Source: an uncultured Dorea sp. (GTDB taxonomy: Bacteria; Bacillota; Clostridia; Lachnospirales; Lachnospiraceae). From it: a stretch of 33,482 nucleotides of DNA. This document shows positions 7,535-14,887 of the stretch, piece by piece; the first letter of the stretch is position 1; each line of letters starts with the position of its first letter. Made by a program: the position numbers and the translations under genes. Under the pieces are notes generated by a model. The model was not told where the DNA came from and made no database searches. It saw only the letters and a program-made list of their open reading frames with translations. The DNA is taken from assembly GCF_934294775.1 (NCBI RefSeq), contig NZ_CAKRAH010000025.1, forward strand, positions 1 through 33,482, given 5' to 3'.

Positions 7535-8230
7535 CTATTTTCTGGACTGTCTGTCCATATATATCTTTCTCAACATAAAGATAAGTGCCGAAAGAGCAAA
7601 TATAAGCAATAAAGCTGTTACCAGTAACTTCGCTCCACCAGTCAGCATACCTCCTACATAAGAATAGACAATGGTTGCCGGTAACTGTCCGATTCCTGTG
7701 GCTATAAAAAATGAAGCAAATGACATCGATGTAAGTCCGGCTGCATAGCTTACAATATCAAATGACACAAACGGAAGCAGACGGCAGATCAGTATCGTAT
7801 TCTTTCCATATCTCTCAAAAAATGTATCTATCTGCTCAAGTCCTGCTTTACTGGTTAACTTTTCTGCCACATCACGTCCTAATATCTTTGCGATGTAAAA
7901 GCATACCGCCGCTCCTGCCATCGCACTGCTCCATGAAAGGATTGCCCCCTTCCACCAGCCAAATAGATTTGCATTCGCAAATGTTATCAAAAATGCCGGA
8001 AGCGGTGCTGCAATTGACTGAAATATCATCAATAAGAAAGATATCAGTGCTGCATATACTCCATATGATGCAACAAAATCTCTCACAATGGTAAAATCAC
8101 CGCTTGCAAACATCTTAAACACCCGGTTCATCACACTATGCACTCCCGGTATCCACAGATAAGCAGCTATACACAGAAGTAATACTACAATCAAAATGCC
8201 CTTTTTTATCCATTCTTTTCTTTTTTTCAT
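7535..8230 (-). CDS. TVP38/TMEM64 (VTT) membrane protein, first gene of the run
   Basis: This 231-residue membrane protein has a basic N-terminus, one signal-anchor helix, and then the VTT core. The core shows APLPAFLITFANANLFGWWK (the F/A-N-G-x-x-x-G-type loop), a helix with AGAAVCFYIAK, and the conserved ICRLLPFVSFDIVSYAAGL segment. AGGGG lies five bases before the start. It is the first gene after the promoter at 8276-8304. It differs clearly from the second VTT protein (3764-4444), so the two are not a recent duplication. Export or uptake of a small solute or lipid intermediate is the likely role; no substrate can be named. Confidence 0.9.
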   Translation of the reverse strand: MKKRKEWIKKGILIVVLLLCIAAYLWIPGVHSVMNRVFKMFASGDFTIVRDFVASYGVYAALISFLLMIFQSIAAPLPAFLITFANANLFGWWKGAILSWSSAMAGAAVCFYIAKILGRDVAEKLTSKAGLEQIDTFFERYGKNTILICRLLPFVSFDIVSYAAGLTSMSFASFFIATGIGQLPATIVYSYVGGMLTGGAKLLVTALLLIFALSALIFMLRKIYMDRQSRK

Positions 8231-8275
8231 ATATCCCCTCTCAACACCTCACAATGTTTTCTATCATTTAGCATT

Positions 8276-8304
8276 ATTTTATCAATAGATAAGCTTTATG
8301 TCCA
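8276..8304 (-). promoter_or_regulatory. Probable sigma-A promoter for the rhodanese/glycosyltransferase gene run
   Basis: Read on the minus strand, TGGACA (8304-8299) and TAAAAT (8281-8276) each match the consensus at five of six bases with a 17-base spacer. The predicted start is about 40 bases before the first gene, at 8230. Confidence 0.65.
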
Positions 8305-8385
8305 ATCATATTTATCGATATGTAATTACACTTATGCATTTTTTCTATATATCCTATTCAAAAAACACAGAAATTTTCTACTGAT

Positions 8386-11238
8386 TTATGGCTCCCCTGA
8401 CTGCTTACTTTTCCGTCCCAAACGTATATCTTCCATTTTCCGTACAAATTCCTCATCCGCATGATCAAACAGATAATTCCTGTCGCTGACTCTTTGCTTC
8501 TCATTATCTTCTGCGATCAGCTTCTTCGTATATTCAATCTCCTCCAGAAAATCTCTTGAGGAAATGCGTGTACCGCCCTGTCCCATCGTGATCACCTGTT
8601 CTACGCCATCCGAAGTTACAACCGTTACGTGGTATTTTCTTCCGATGTGGTGCACGACCTTTTCAATATACTGATCGGCAGTCTCTGCTTCTTTTGTATA
8701 TACAACATGGATATTGTGATATTTCTGAATTTCAAGTGTGTAGCCTTCTACCTTGTATGCATCAAATACCAGGATCAGGACACATTTCTTATATCCCTGA
8801 TAATTACACAGGATATCCATCAGCTTATCTCTCGCTGCTTCGATACTGACTTTTGCCAGCTCTTTTAATTCCTCCCACGCAAATATAACGTTATATCCGT
8901 CCACGAGTAAATATTCCTGCACGGCTTCTTCTTTTTTCCGCTGTTTTTTCGCATACTCACTTTCATAAGTCTGTGGTGTCAGCCCGCCTTTTTTCTCTAC
9001 CTTTCCATAAGTACGGATAAAGATCTCTTCCAGTTCTTTTTCTTCCGCCTTTGAATAGACTTTCGGTGTTCTGGCGGCTCTTGGTGCCTGTCTCTCTATC
9101 TGTCTGGACTGCCTCTTTGCCTCTTCTAATGCACGTTCTTTTTCTAACTGATTTTCCAGATGCATATATTCCGGTACTTTGTCCCAGGAAACATTGAATC
9201 CTGCGCCGTGTGAGCAGAATACCGAACCGGTCGGATTCTCGGTATCGCGTTCCGGATCATAGGCAATATTTTCTATAACTTCTTCTGCATTCCGGCATGG
9301 TTCATATCCCCGGAAGGTACATGTCAGATGTCCCTGTCCTCTTGTATACGCATTGACTTCCATCTGATAATCACGCATGGCTGCAACCGGAGCGTATCCT
9401 TCGATCGTTGTCATCTCCCCTTCTGTCTGTGGTGTACCTGCTTCTCCGTTCATTCTCTGGATATCCGTAAGCGCCCTTCCGATCATTCCTGATGGAACTT
9501 CCAGCTGGAAATCATAGTATGGCTCCAGCAGCAGACTTTCTGCCTGCATCAGCCCCTGACGGACTGCGCGGTAGGTTGCCTGACGAAAATCTCCGCCTTC
9601 TGTATGCTTCAGATGTGCCCTTCCTGCTGTCAGCGTAATCTTCATATCAGTAATCACTGATCCCGTCAGCACGCCTCTGTGTTCTTTTTCTAATAAATGT
9701 GTCAGAATCAGACGCTGCCAGTTCTTATCCAGCATGTCTTCACTACAGTCTGTTCCGATGACAATTCCACTTCCCCGTTCCCCATGTTCCATCTTAAGGT
9801 GTACTTCTGCATAATGTCTCAATGGTTCAAAATGTCCCACACCTTCTACCGTATTCTGAATTGTCTCTTTATATACGATATTTCCAGTGTCAAATTCTAC
9901 TTCCACTCCAAACCGGTCTTTGATCAGGCTCTTTAATATCTCGATCTGGACAGCTCCCATAAGTTTTGCATGAATCTCGCCAAGTTCTTCATTCCATACG
10001 ATCTTCAGCATCGGATCTTCTTCTTCGAGTATACGTAAGTTTCCAAGCATCTTGTGAACATCACAGCCTTCCGGGAGTTCAATTTTATAACTCAAGACAG
10101 GCTCCAGTGCCGGTGCTTCTGAGTCTGCTTCTATGCCAAGTCCTTCACCCGGATAAGTGTAATTAAGACCTGTTACTGCACAGATCATACCTGCTTCTGC
10201 TTCCTGTACCATCTCGTACTTCTCACCGGAATAGATGCGGATCTGATTGACTTTTTCTTCCCATCTGTCCGCTTCTTTCCCTAATGTACTTTTTTCTGAT
10301 ACTTCTGACGTATCTGATTCATTCATAGAGCTTTTCTTTCCTGCATATCCGTTTAAGATATCTTTTACCTTCAGAACTCCGGATGTCACTTTCAGATGTG
10401 TCAGACGGCTTCCGGATGAATCTCTTGAAATCTTATATACTTTCGCTCCAAACTCAGATATATCTTTTTCATTTAATGCACCGGAATCTTTTCTTCCCGT
10501 TTTCTGATCAGACTTTCTATAAGCTTCTGTCTTACCATGTTCTCCTTTTTCTGTCCACTGCTCATTCTTTTCTATATAATCGGCCATTCCATCCATGAAT
10601 TCCTGCACGCCTTCAATTTTCAATGCCGAACCGAAATAACACGGATATACCTTACGCATTCCGATCATCTCTGCAATCGTATCTTCTTCTACTTTCTCTG
10701 ATTCCAGATATTCTTCCATCGCCTCTTCATCACACATGGCCAGACTGTCAAAGAATTCTTCTGATCGTTCTGTAAAGTCAATACATGCTTCATCCAGCCT
10801 GTTCTGCAAATCATCCAGTACTTTTTCCTTATCCGTTCCAACCTGATCCATCTTATTGATGAATAAGAACGTCGGTATCTGATAGCGTTTCAACAGGCCC
10901 CAGAGTGTACGGGTATGTCCCTGCACTCCGTCTGCACCATTAATTACAAGGATCGCATAATCCAGCACCTGTAAGGTACGTTCCATTTCTGCCGAAAAAT
11001 CCACATGCCCCGGTGTATCCAGAAGTGTTATCCCCAGATTTCCTGTCTCTAATTCTGCCTGTTTGGAAAAGATCGTGATTCCTCTCTCTCTTTCCAGTTC
11101 ATATGTATCTAAAAATGCATCTTTATGATCCACTCGTCCCAGCTTTCTGATTCTGCCGCTTAAATACAGCATGCATTCGGATAATGTCGTTTTCCCGGCA
11201 TCCACATGTGCCAGGATTCCTATTGTTATATGTTTCAT
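8386..11238 (-). CDS. Tet(M)/EF-G-like ribosomal GTPase fused to YacP/Rae1-like NYN nuclease
   Basis: 950 residues, much longer than Tet(M) (about 640). Residues 1 to about 240 are the translation GTPase domain, with AHVDAGKTT (P-loop), DTPGHVDF and INKMDQ. Domain II carries low-complexity insertions (about 240-330). Domains III-V follow to about 700. The loop that in Tet(M) carries Pro and displaces tetracycline (SPVSTPADFR) reads KHTEGGDFR here, so drug protection is doubtful. After a basic, coiled-coil-like linker (about 700-770), residues 776-905 match B. subtilis YacP/Rae1: LLVDGYNVIFAW, VFDAY, TKEAETADQYIEK, VVTSDGVEQ, GQGGTRISSRDF. Four acidic residues (about D780, D826, D855, D877) are in place. 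Rae1 cuts mRNA in the ribosomal A site, so the fusion implies a GTP-driven ribosome factor carrying its own mRNA nuclease. A TATAAT-like -10 lies at 11345-11350. It diverges from purC. Confidence 0.93.
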   Translation of the reverse strand: MKHITIGILAHVDAGKTTLSECMLYLSGRIRKLGRVDHKDAFLDTYELERERGITIFSKQAELETGNLGITLLDTPGHVDFSAEMERTLQVLDYAILVINGADGVQGHTRTLWGLLKRYQIPTFLFINKMDQVGTDKEKVLDDLQNRLDEACIDFTERSEEFFDSLAMCDEEAMEEYLESEKVEEDTIAEMIGMRKVYPCYFGSALKIEGVQEFMDGMADYIEKNEQWTEKGEHGKTEAYRKSDQKTGRKDSGALNEKDISEFGAKVYKISRDSSGSRLTHLKVTSGVLKVKDILNGYAGKKSSMNESDTSEVSEKSTLGKEADRWEEKVNQIRIYSGEKYEMVQEAEAGMICAVTGLNYTYPGEGLGIEADSEAPALEPVLSYKIELPEGCDVHKMLGNLRILEEEDPMLKIVWNEELGEIHAKLMGAVQIEILKSLIKDRFGVEVEFDTGNIVYKETIQNTVEGVGHFEPLRHYAEVHLKMEHGERGSGIVIGTDCSEDMLDKNWQRLILTHLLEKEHRGVLTGSVITDMKITLTAGRAHLKHTEGGDFRQATYRAVRQGLMQAESLLLEPYYDFQLEVPSGMIGRALTDIQRMNGEAGTPQTEGEMTTIEGYAPVAAMRDYQMEVNAYTRGQGHLTCTFRGYEPCRNAEEVIENIAYDPERDTENPTGSVFCSHGAGFNVSWDKVPEYMHLENQLEKERALEEAKRQSRQIERQAPRAARTPKVYSKAEEKELEEIFIRTYGKVEKKGGLTPQTYESEYAKKQRKKEEAVQEYLLVDGYNVIFAWEELKELAKVSIEAARDKLMDILCNYQGYKKCVLILVFDAYKVEGYTLEIQKYHNIHVVYTKEAETADQYIEKVVHHIGRKYHVTVVTSDGVEQVITMGQGGTRISSRDFLEEIEYTKKLIAEDNEKQRVSDRNYLFDHADEEFVRKMEDIRLGRKSKQSGEP

Positions 11239-11383
11239 AATCTCTTTCCTTTTCTTCAGAATTTCACTCTTTTTCTTGCTTATTATCTGTTGTTATCAGT
11301 CTTTATTATCATTACTTATCAGTATTCTTTTTTACGATATTCTTATTATACAACATAATTTATATTTTGTACTTTTTTTCAAA

Positions 11384-11418
11384 ATTTTGCAATTTACTAT
11401 TGTTTTTTCTTGCAAAAT
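11384..11418. repeat. Perfect 9-base inverted repeat upstream of purC
   Basis: ATTTTGCAA at 11384-11392 is the exact reverse complement of TTGCAAAAT at 11410-11418, with 17 bases between. It sits about 60 bases before purC in the divergent region shared with the GTPase-nuclease gene. The geometry (about 26 bases centre to centre) could fit two operator half-sites or a weak RNA hairpin. It does not resemble the Gram-positive PurR box, and no purine riboswitch core is seen. Confidence 0.4.
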
Positions 11419-11476
11419 CTGTTTGACTATTAGTGAGGACATATTAAAAAAAATAATAAATAAGCGAGGTATTGTT

Positions 11477-12340
11477 ATGAAACCAATAAAAGAAGGTAAA
11501 GTCCGTGAAATCTATGATAACGGAGACAGCCTGATTATGGTTGCCACTGATCGTATCAGTTGTTTTGATGTAATTCTTAAGAACATTGTTTCTAAAAAGG
11601 GAACAGTTCTGACACAGATGTCTAAATTCTGGTTCGACCTGACAAAAGACATTCTTCCTAACCATATGATTTCTACTGATGTAAAAGATATGCCTGAATT
11701 CTTCCAGAAACCAGAATACGACGGTAACAGCATGATGTGCAAAAAGCTTGAGATGCTTCCGATCGAGTGTATCGTACGTGGTTACATCACAGGAAGCGGC
11801 TGGAAGAGTTATCAGGAAAATGGTACCGTATGCGGCATCAAACTTCCAGAAGGCTTAAAAGAATCTGACAAGCTTCCAGAGCCAATCTATACACCTTCTA
11901 CAAAGGCTGAGATTGGAGATCATGACGAAAATATTTCTTATGAGCAGAGTATTGCACACCTTGAGAAATATTTCCCTGGAAAAGGTGAAGAATACGCATC
12001 CAAACTTCGTGACTGTACAATCGCACTCTATAAAAAATGTGCAGACTATGCATTAAGCCGTGGTATCATCATCGCCGATACAAAATTCGAATTCGGTCTT
12101 GATGAAGATGGTAACATGGTGATCGGTGATGAGATGCTGACACCTGACAGCTCCCGTTTCTGGCCTGTAGAAGGTTATGAACCAGGACACGGACAGCCAT
12201 CCTTTGACAAACAGTTTGCACGTGACTGGCTGACTTCTAATCCTGACAATGACTGGACTCTTCCAGATGACGTTGTTCAGAAAACAATCGACAAATATCT
12301 TCAGTGCTACAAGATGATTACAGGTGAAGAACTTGCTTAA
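11477..12340 (+). CDS. purC: Phosphoribosylaminoimidazole-succinocarboxamide (SAICAR) synthase
   Basis: 287 residues, the usual length for the long form of the enzyme. The start at 11477 follows GCGAGGT by about eight bases and matches the family start MKPIKEGKVREIYDNGD; in-frame codons further upstream are AT-rich leader sequence. It catalyses the ATP-dependent joining of aspartate to CAIR in purine synthesis. Visible motifs are the KEGKVREIYD ATP loop, ATDRISCFDVIL, MLPIECIVRGYITGSGWKSY (substrate site) and a metal-binding segment, ADTKFEFGLDEDGNMVIGDE, followed by LTPDSSRFWP. It is the only complete plus-strand gene in the window and stands alone, with two terminators downstream. No riboswitch was recognised in the 236-base leader. 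Confidence 0.97.
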   Translation: MKPIKEGKVREIYDNGDSLIMVATDRISCFDVILKNIVSKKGTVLTQMSKFWFDLTKDILPNHMISTDVKDMPEFFQKPEYDGNSMMCKKLEMLPIECIVRGYITGSGWKSYQENGTVCGIKLPEGLKESDKLPEPIYTPSTKAEIGDHDENISYEQSIAHLEKYFPGKGEEYASKLRDCTIALYKKCADYALSRGIIIADTKFEFGLDEDGNMVIGDEMLTPDSSRFWPVEGYEPGHGQPSFDKQFARDWLTSNPDNDWTLPDDVVQKTIDKYLQCYKMITGEELA

Positions 12341-12353
12341 TTTTCCTGTTTTC

Positions 12354-12379
12354 AGAGAACCAACTCCTTGCGGTTCTCT
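12354..12379 (+). terminator. Hairpin downstream of purC
   Basis: AGAGAACC (12354-12361) pairs with GGTTCTCT (12372-12379) over eight bases with a ten-base loop, 14 bases after the purC stop. The following U content (CATAGTTTG) is weak, so termination may be partial. Confidence 0.5.
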
Positions 12380-12486
12380 CATAGTTTGTGTACGATAATG
12401 CCAATATATGGCAGATACACCAGGCAGAGGATTGCTATTGACTCTGTCTATATACTTTAGAATCTAATCCGGTAGCGATATATAAT

Positions 12487-12531
12487 ACCCGGCGGGGACT
12501 GTCTTCCTGATAGTCTCTGCCGGGTGTTTTT
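12487..12531 (+). terminator. Strong intrinsic terminator downstream of purC
   Basis: The left arm begins ACCCGGC (12487) and the right arm ends GCCGGGT (12525). They form a long, mostly paired stem with a U-rich tail (GTTTTTA, 12526-12532). The U tract is on the plus side only. It is the better of two terminators after purC; I see no gene between them. Confidence 0.75.
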
Positions 12532-12568
12532 AGGTTGTCAGATTACATTTATCTAGTTATACTTAATT

Positions 12569-12623
12569 AGAATGATTCTGAAAAAATATTTTCTATAATG
12601 ACTGATTCTTTCAGAGACATTCT
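12569..12623. other. Long imperfect hairpin in a gene-poor stretch
   Basis: The arms AGAATGATTCTGAAA (12569-12583) and TTTCAGAGACATTCT (12609-12623) pair at 13 of 15 positions around a 25-base AT-rich loop. No terminator U tract follows in either direction. It lies in the 12532-12839 interval, where I see no convincing gene. The structure may be part of a small repeat element together with 12779-12820. Confidence 0.4.
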
Positions 12624-12659
12624 GGAAATTCTATTTAGAAAGAAGTGACATTTACATGA

Positions 12660-12776
12660 AACACTCTTATTTTTACCGGGGACTTTGTCATCGGAGTAGG
12701 GCGTGCGATTGCTGCATTCAATCATTTCTTCAAAAAACCAATGGCTTCTCTTGCAGGTATGGACGCACAGCTCTAA
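12660..12776 (+). other. Short open frame, possible gene remnant
   Basis: Between a TGA (12657-12659) and a TAA (12774-12776) is an open plus-strand frame whose translation contains GDFVIGVGRAIAAFNHFF and ends ASLAGMDAQL. The composition looks protein-like, but there is no start codon with a ribosome site and I cannot name a family. A competing minus-strand reading of 80 codons (12809-12567) also exists. It is recorded as a possible C-terminal remnant or part of a repeat. Confidence 0.2.
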
Positions 12777-12778
12777 CG

Positions 12779-12820
12779 TGTGTCTGAAAATGCTTTCTAC
12801 AAGATACATCTCACACTTTG
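12779..12820. repeat. Imperfect interspersed repeat, copy B
   Basis: This is the partner of 2737-2779, about 84 percent identical by eye over 43 columns. It lies just downstream (in transcription direction) of spoVAE, whereas copy A lies between the iron-sulfur and glycosyltransferase genes. On the minus strand the readable core is GAGATGTATCTTGTAGAAAG. Confidence 0.55.
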
Positions 12821-12839
12821 AGAAAGATATTCAAATGCT

Positions 12840-13196
12840 TTATTTTTTCATCTTTGGCTCGAAGACAAGTGATGCCAGATAGCCAAAGATGAGAGCTGCC
12901 GATATTCCTACCGCACTTGCTTTGAACCCTCCCATGAAGATTCCGATGAATCCTTCTTTTTCTACTGCTTCTTTAACGCCTTTCCATAATAAATTACCAA
13001 ATCCAAGAAGCGGCACACTTGCCCCTGCTCCTGCATAATCCTGAATTACCGGATAGATCTTAAGTGCACCAAGAACCACCCCGCTGCACACCAGTAATAC
13101 CATGATTCTTCCAGGCATCAGTTTGGTCCTGTCCAATAAGATCTGTACAAGTGCACAGATCAGTCCGCCTACCCAGAATGCGTTCATATAATCCAT
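12840..13196 (-). CDS. spoVAE: Stage V sporulation protein AE (SpoVAEb type)
   Basis: About 118 residues, matching SpoVAEb length. The ATG at 13196 has AGGGAGG eight bases upstream; a GTG three codons earlier abuts the same site. Three or four hydrophobic helices are visible. They include the opening AFWVGGLICALVQILLDRTK, a middle segment VLGALKIYPVIQDYAGAGAS followed by VPLLGFGN, and a final helix before a short basic tail. The GAGASVPLLGFGN motif is shared with SpoVAC, as expected for these paralogues. In B. subtilis this inner-membrane protein is part of the SpoVA channel that takes dipicolinic acid into the forespore and releases it in germination. It starts 15 bases after spoVAD and is the last spoVA gene seen; no spoVAEa or spoVAF follows. 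Confidence 0.93.
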   Translation of the reverse strand: MDYMNAFWVGGLICALVQILLDRTKLMPGRIMVLLVCSGVVLGALKIYPVIQDYAGAGASVPLLGFGNLLWKGVKEAVEKEGFIGIFMGGFKASAVGISAALIFGYLASLVFEPKMKK

Positions 13197-13211
13197 ATCC
13201 TCCACCTCCCT

Positions 13212-14216
13212 CTAACAATGTTCCAGCACAATTCCATGTGCAATCCCCGGGACACTTGCCCCTTCGTTATAGCTGACGGTGGACATCAGTGCTCCGGTTG
13301 GAACGAACAAAACTTTCTTCCATTCACCTCTGCTGATCTTTGGAAGGATATATGCCGAAAGCGTCGCAGCCGCACAGCCACAGCCACTCCCACCCGCGTG
13401 TGTATCTTGCAGATTCTGATCGAAAATCGTCATCCCACAGTCCATGTGATTCTTCTTAATATCATATCCCTTGCCACGCATCAGATCGAACAGAATACTC
13501 TGACCGACATACCCGAGATCTCCGGTTATAATCCTTGCATAGTCTTCTTCTTTTCTTGCAAAATCTTCCAGATTCTGTATGATTGTATCGCATGCCGCCG
13601 GTGCCATACATGCCCCCATGTTCTGGGAATCCTTCAGTCCGTAATCCACAATTTTCCCAACTGTTACTCCACTTATCCGCACATGGCTCTTAGATTTTCC
13701 CACGATAAATGCTCCACTTCCGGTTACTGTCCAGTGCGCCGACAAAGGTCTCTGATTCGCATAACCAAGTGGAAAACGGAATTCTTTTTCGGCACTTCCA
13801 AAATGACTCGATGTTACTGCAAGCATCCGTTCTCCGTATCCTGCTGCCACACTCATAGATGCCAGAGCCAGTGCTTCTCCTGAAGTAGAACATGCCCCGT
13901 ATAACCCGAACATCGGGATCTGCAGCTCTTCTACACCAAGAGACGTTGCAACTCCCTGTCTTAAAAGATCCCCGCCGAACAGATATCTGATCTTTTCCGG
14001 TTCCAGATGTGCTTTGCCAAGTGCCAGAAGACACGCTTCTTTTTGCATGGTGCTTTCGGCTTCTTCCCATGTCTTTTCCCCGAACAGATTGTCCTCCTCC
14101 ACCATGTCAAACAGTGTACCAAGCGGCCCTTCGCCTTCCTTCTTTCCTACTATAGATGCACTTTCTTCAATATAAGGAGGTGTTTCAAATGCAATACTTT
14201 GTTTTCCTTTTACCAT
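13212..14216 (-). CDS. spoVAD: Stage V sporulation protein AD
   Basis: 334 residues, thiolase-like fold. The start at 14216 follows GAGGA by about eight bases. Recognisable SpoVAD segments include the opening GKQSIAFETPPYIEESASIV, KAHLEPEKIRYLFGGDLL, FGLYGACSTSGEALALAS (the thiolase-like nucleophile-region loop) and the C-terminal LFVPTGALMSTVSYNEG. SpoVAD is soluble, sits on the outer face of the inner spore membrane, and binds Ca-dipicolinate. The gene lies between spoVAC (85 bases) and spoVAE (15 bases), the order seen in B. subtilis. Expression in the forespore under sigma G is expected from the family; I did not identify a convincing sigma G promoter by eye. Confidence 0.97.
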   Translation of the reverse strand: MVKGKQSIAFETPPYIEESASIVGKKEGEGPLGTLFDMVEEDNLFGEKTWEEAESTMQKEACLLALGKAHLEPEKIRYLFGGDLLRQGVATSLGVEELQIPMFGLYGACSTSGEALALASMSVAAGYGERMLAVTSSHFGSAEKEFRFPLGYANQRPLSAHWTVTGSGAFIVGKSKSHVRISGVTVGKIVDYGLKDSQNMGACMAPAACDTIIQNLEDFARKEEDYARIITGDLGYVGQSILFDLMRGKGYDIKKNHMDCGMTIFDQNLQDTHAGGSGCGCAAATLSAYILPKISRGEWKKVLFVPTGALMSTVSYNEGASVPGIAHGIVLEHC

Positions 14217-14300
14217 TACCGTTGTCCTCTTTCCATTTTCTCCTGCTTTCTGTTATGTCGTCTGTTTCTTTTCTTCCTGCAATTTATCATTTATCTTCTT

Positions 14301-14759
14301 TTATACAATCTTAGCCATTCTAAGAATCCAATATATAAAACCTAACACCCAGCTTGTAAATATCCCATACAGGATCACCGGTCCTGCTATTGTGAATATC
14401 TTGCAGCCGATTCCCATCACCTGTCCTTCTTTTTTATATTCAATTGCAGGAGCCGCCACCGAGTTGGCAAATCCCGTGATTGGTACCAGTGCACCGGCTC
14501 CGCCCCATTTTGCAATCTGTGGATAGATTCCTGCTCCTGTAAGAAGGACACTTGCCAGTACCAGTATCATGGAACACCAGCCCCCACTGATATCTTTATC
14601 CATTCCCGCGTTCTCACACAGATTCAATATCACCTGTCCAATCACACAGATAAGCCCACCCGTCACGAATGCTTTCACCATATTGGCCGGAAGACTGTGT
14701 ACGGGTGTCTTTTGTTTGACATAGTTCTTATATGCTTTCTGTTGTCTTTCCTTATCCAT
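14301..14759 (-). CDS. spoVAC: Stage V sporulation protein AC
   Basis: 152 residues with a charged N-terminus (MDKERQQKAYKNYVKQKTPV) and four membrane helices. It has the signature GGLICVIGQVILNL and the WGGAGALVPITGFANSVAAP loop shared with SpoVAE. SpoVAC forms the pore of the spore dipicolinate channel and behaves as a mechanosensitive channel in B. subtilis. The start at 14759 has AAGGAA nine bases upstream. Its leader is unusual: 14761-14880 consists of three degenerate 40-base copies of its own start region, and the strong AAGGGAGGG site now lies about 120 bases upstream, next to the oldest copy. Confidence 0.96.
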   Translation of the reverse strand: MDKERQQKAYKNYVKQKTPVHSLPANMVKAFVTGGLICVIGQVILNLCENAGMDKDISGGWCSMILVLASVLLTGAGIYPQIAKWGGAGALVPITGFANSVAAPAIEYKKEGQVMGIGCKIFTIAGPVILYGIFTSWVLGFIYWILRMAKIV

Positions 14760-14760
14760 C

Positions 14761-14880
14761 TTTTTTATTCCTTTTCTTTTATCTGTCTTTCTTTATCTAT
14801 CTTTTTATTTTTCTTCTTTTATCTGTCTTTCTTTATCCATCTTTCTATTTTTCTTCTTTTATCCGTCTTCCTTATCCGCC
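14761..14880 (-). repeat. Tandem duplication of the spoVAC start region (3 copies plus the gene start)
   Basis: Read on the minus strand, units at 14880-14842 (39 bases), 14841-14802 (40) and 14801-14761 (41) each resemble the first bases of spoVAC and its leader, with the core GATAAAGAAAGACAGATAAA. The middle unit keeps an ATG and encodes MDKERQIKEEK then a stop, repeating the first six residues of SpoVAC. In the unit nearest the gene this ATG has become ATA, and in the farthest it is disrupted to CGG. The array fills the whole gap between spoVAB and spoVAC. Confidence 0.85.
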
Positions 14881-14887
14881 CTCCCTT

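Noticed and set aside
1..8304. Naming the left cluster an arsenosugar biosynthesis operon
   Set aside because: No ArsM or radical SAM ArsS gene is in the window; only associated families are present, so the product is left open.
8386..11238. Annotation as a tetracycline resistance gene
   Set aside because: The GTPase part is Tet(M)-like, but the drug-contact loop differs and the protein has a nuclease extension. Resistance cannot be claimed from sequence.
11171..11476. Longer in-frame N-terminus for purC
   Set aside because: The upstream codons lie in an AT-rich leader and do not resemble PurC; the internal ATG at 11477 has a ribosome site and matches the family start.
11239..11476. Purine riboswitch before purC
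   Set aside because: I find no conserved aptamer core or paired loop sequences in the leader.
12567..12809. 80-residue minus-strand protein
   Set aside because: No good ribosome site, unusual composition, and overlap with a repeat and a hairpin. A dispersed repeat is more likely than a gene.
13218..13883. 221-codon plus-strand frame
   Set aside because: It lies wholly antisense to spoVAD, which has clear family motifs, and its translation is low in protein-like features.
14761..14880. CRISPR array
   Set aside because: The 40-base units are contiguous without unique spacers and resemble the spoVAC start, so they are tandem duplications.
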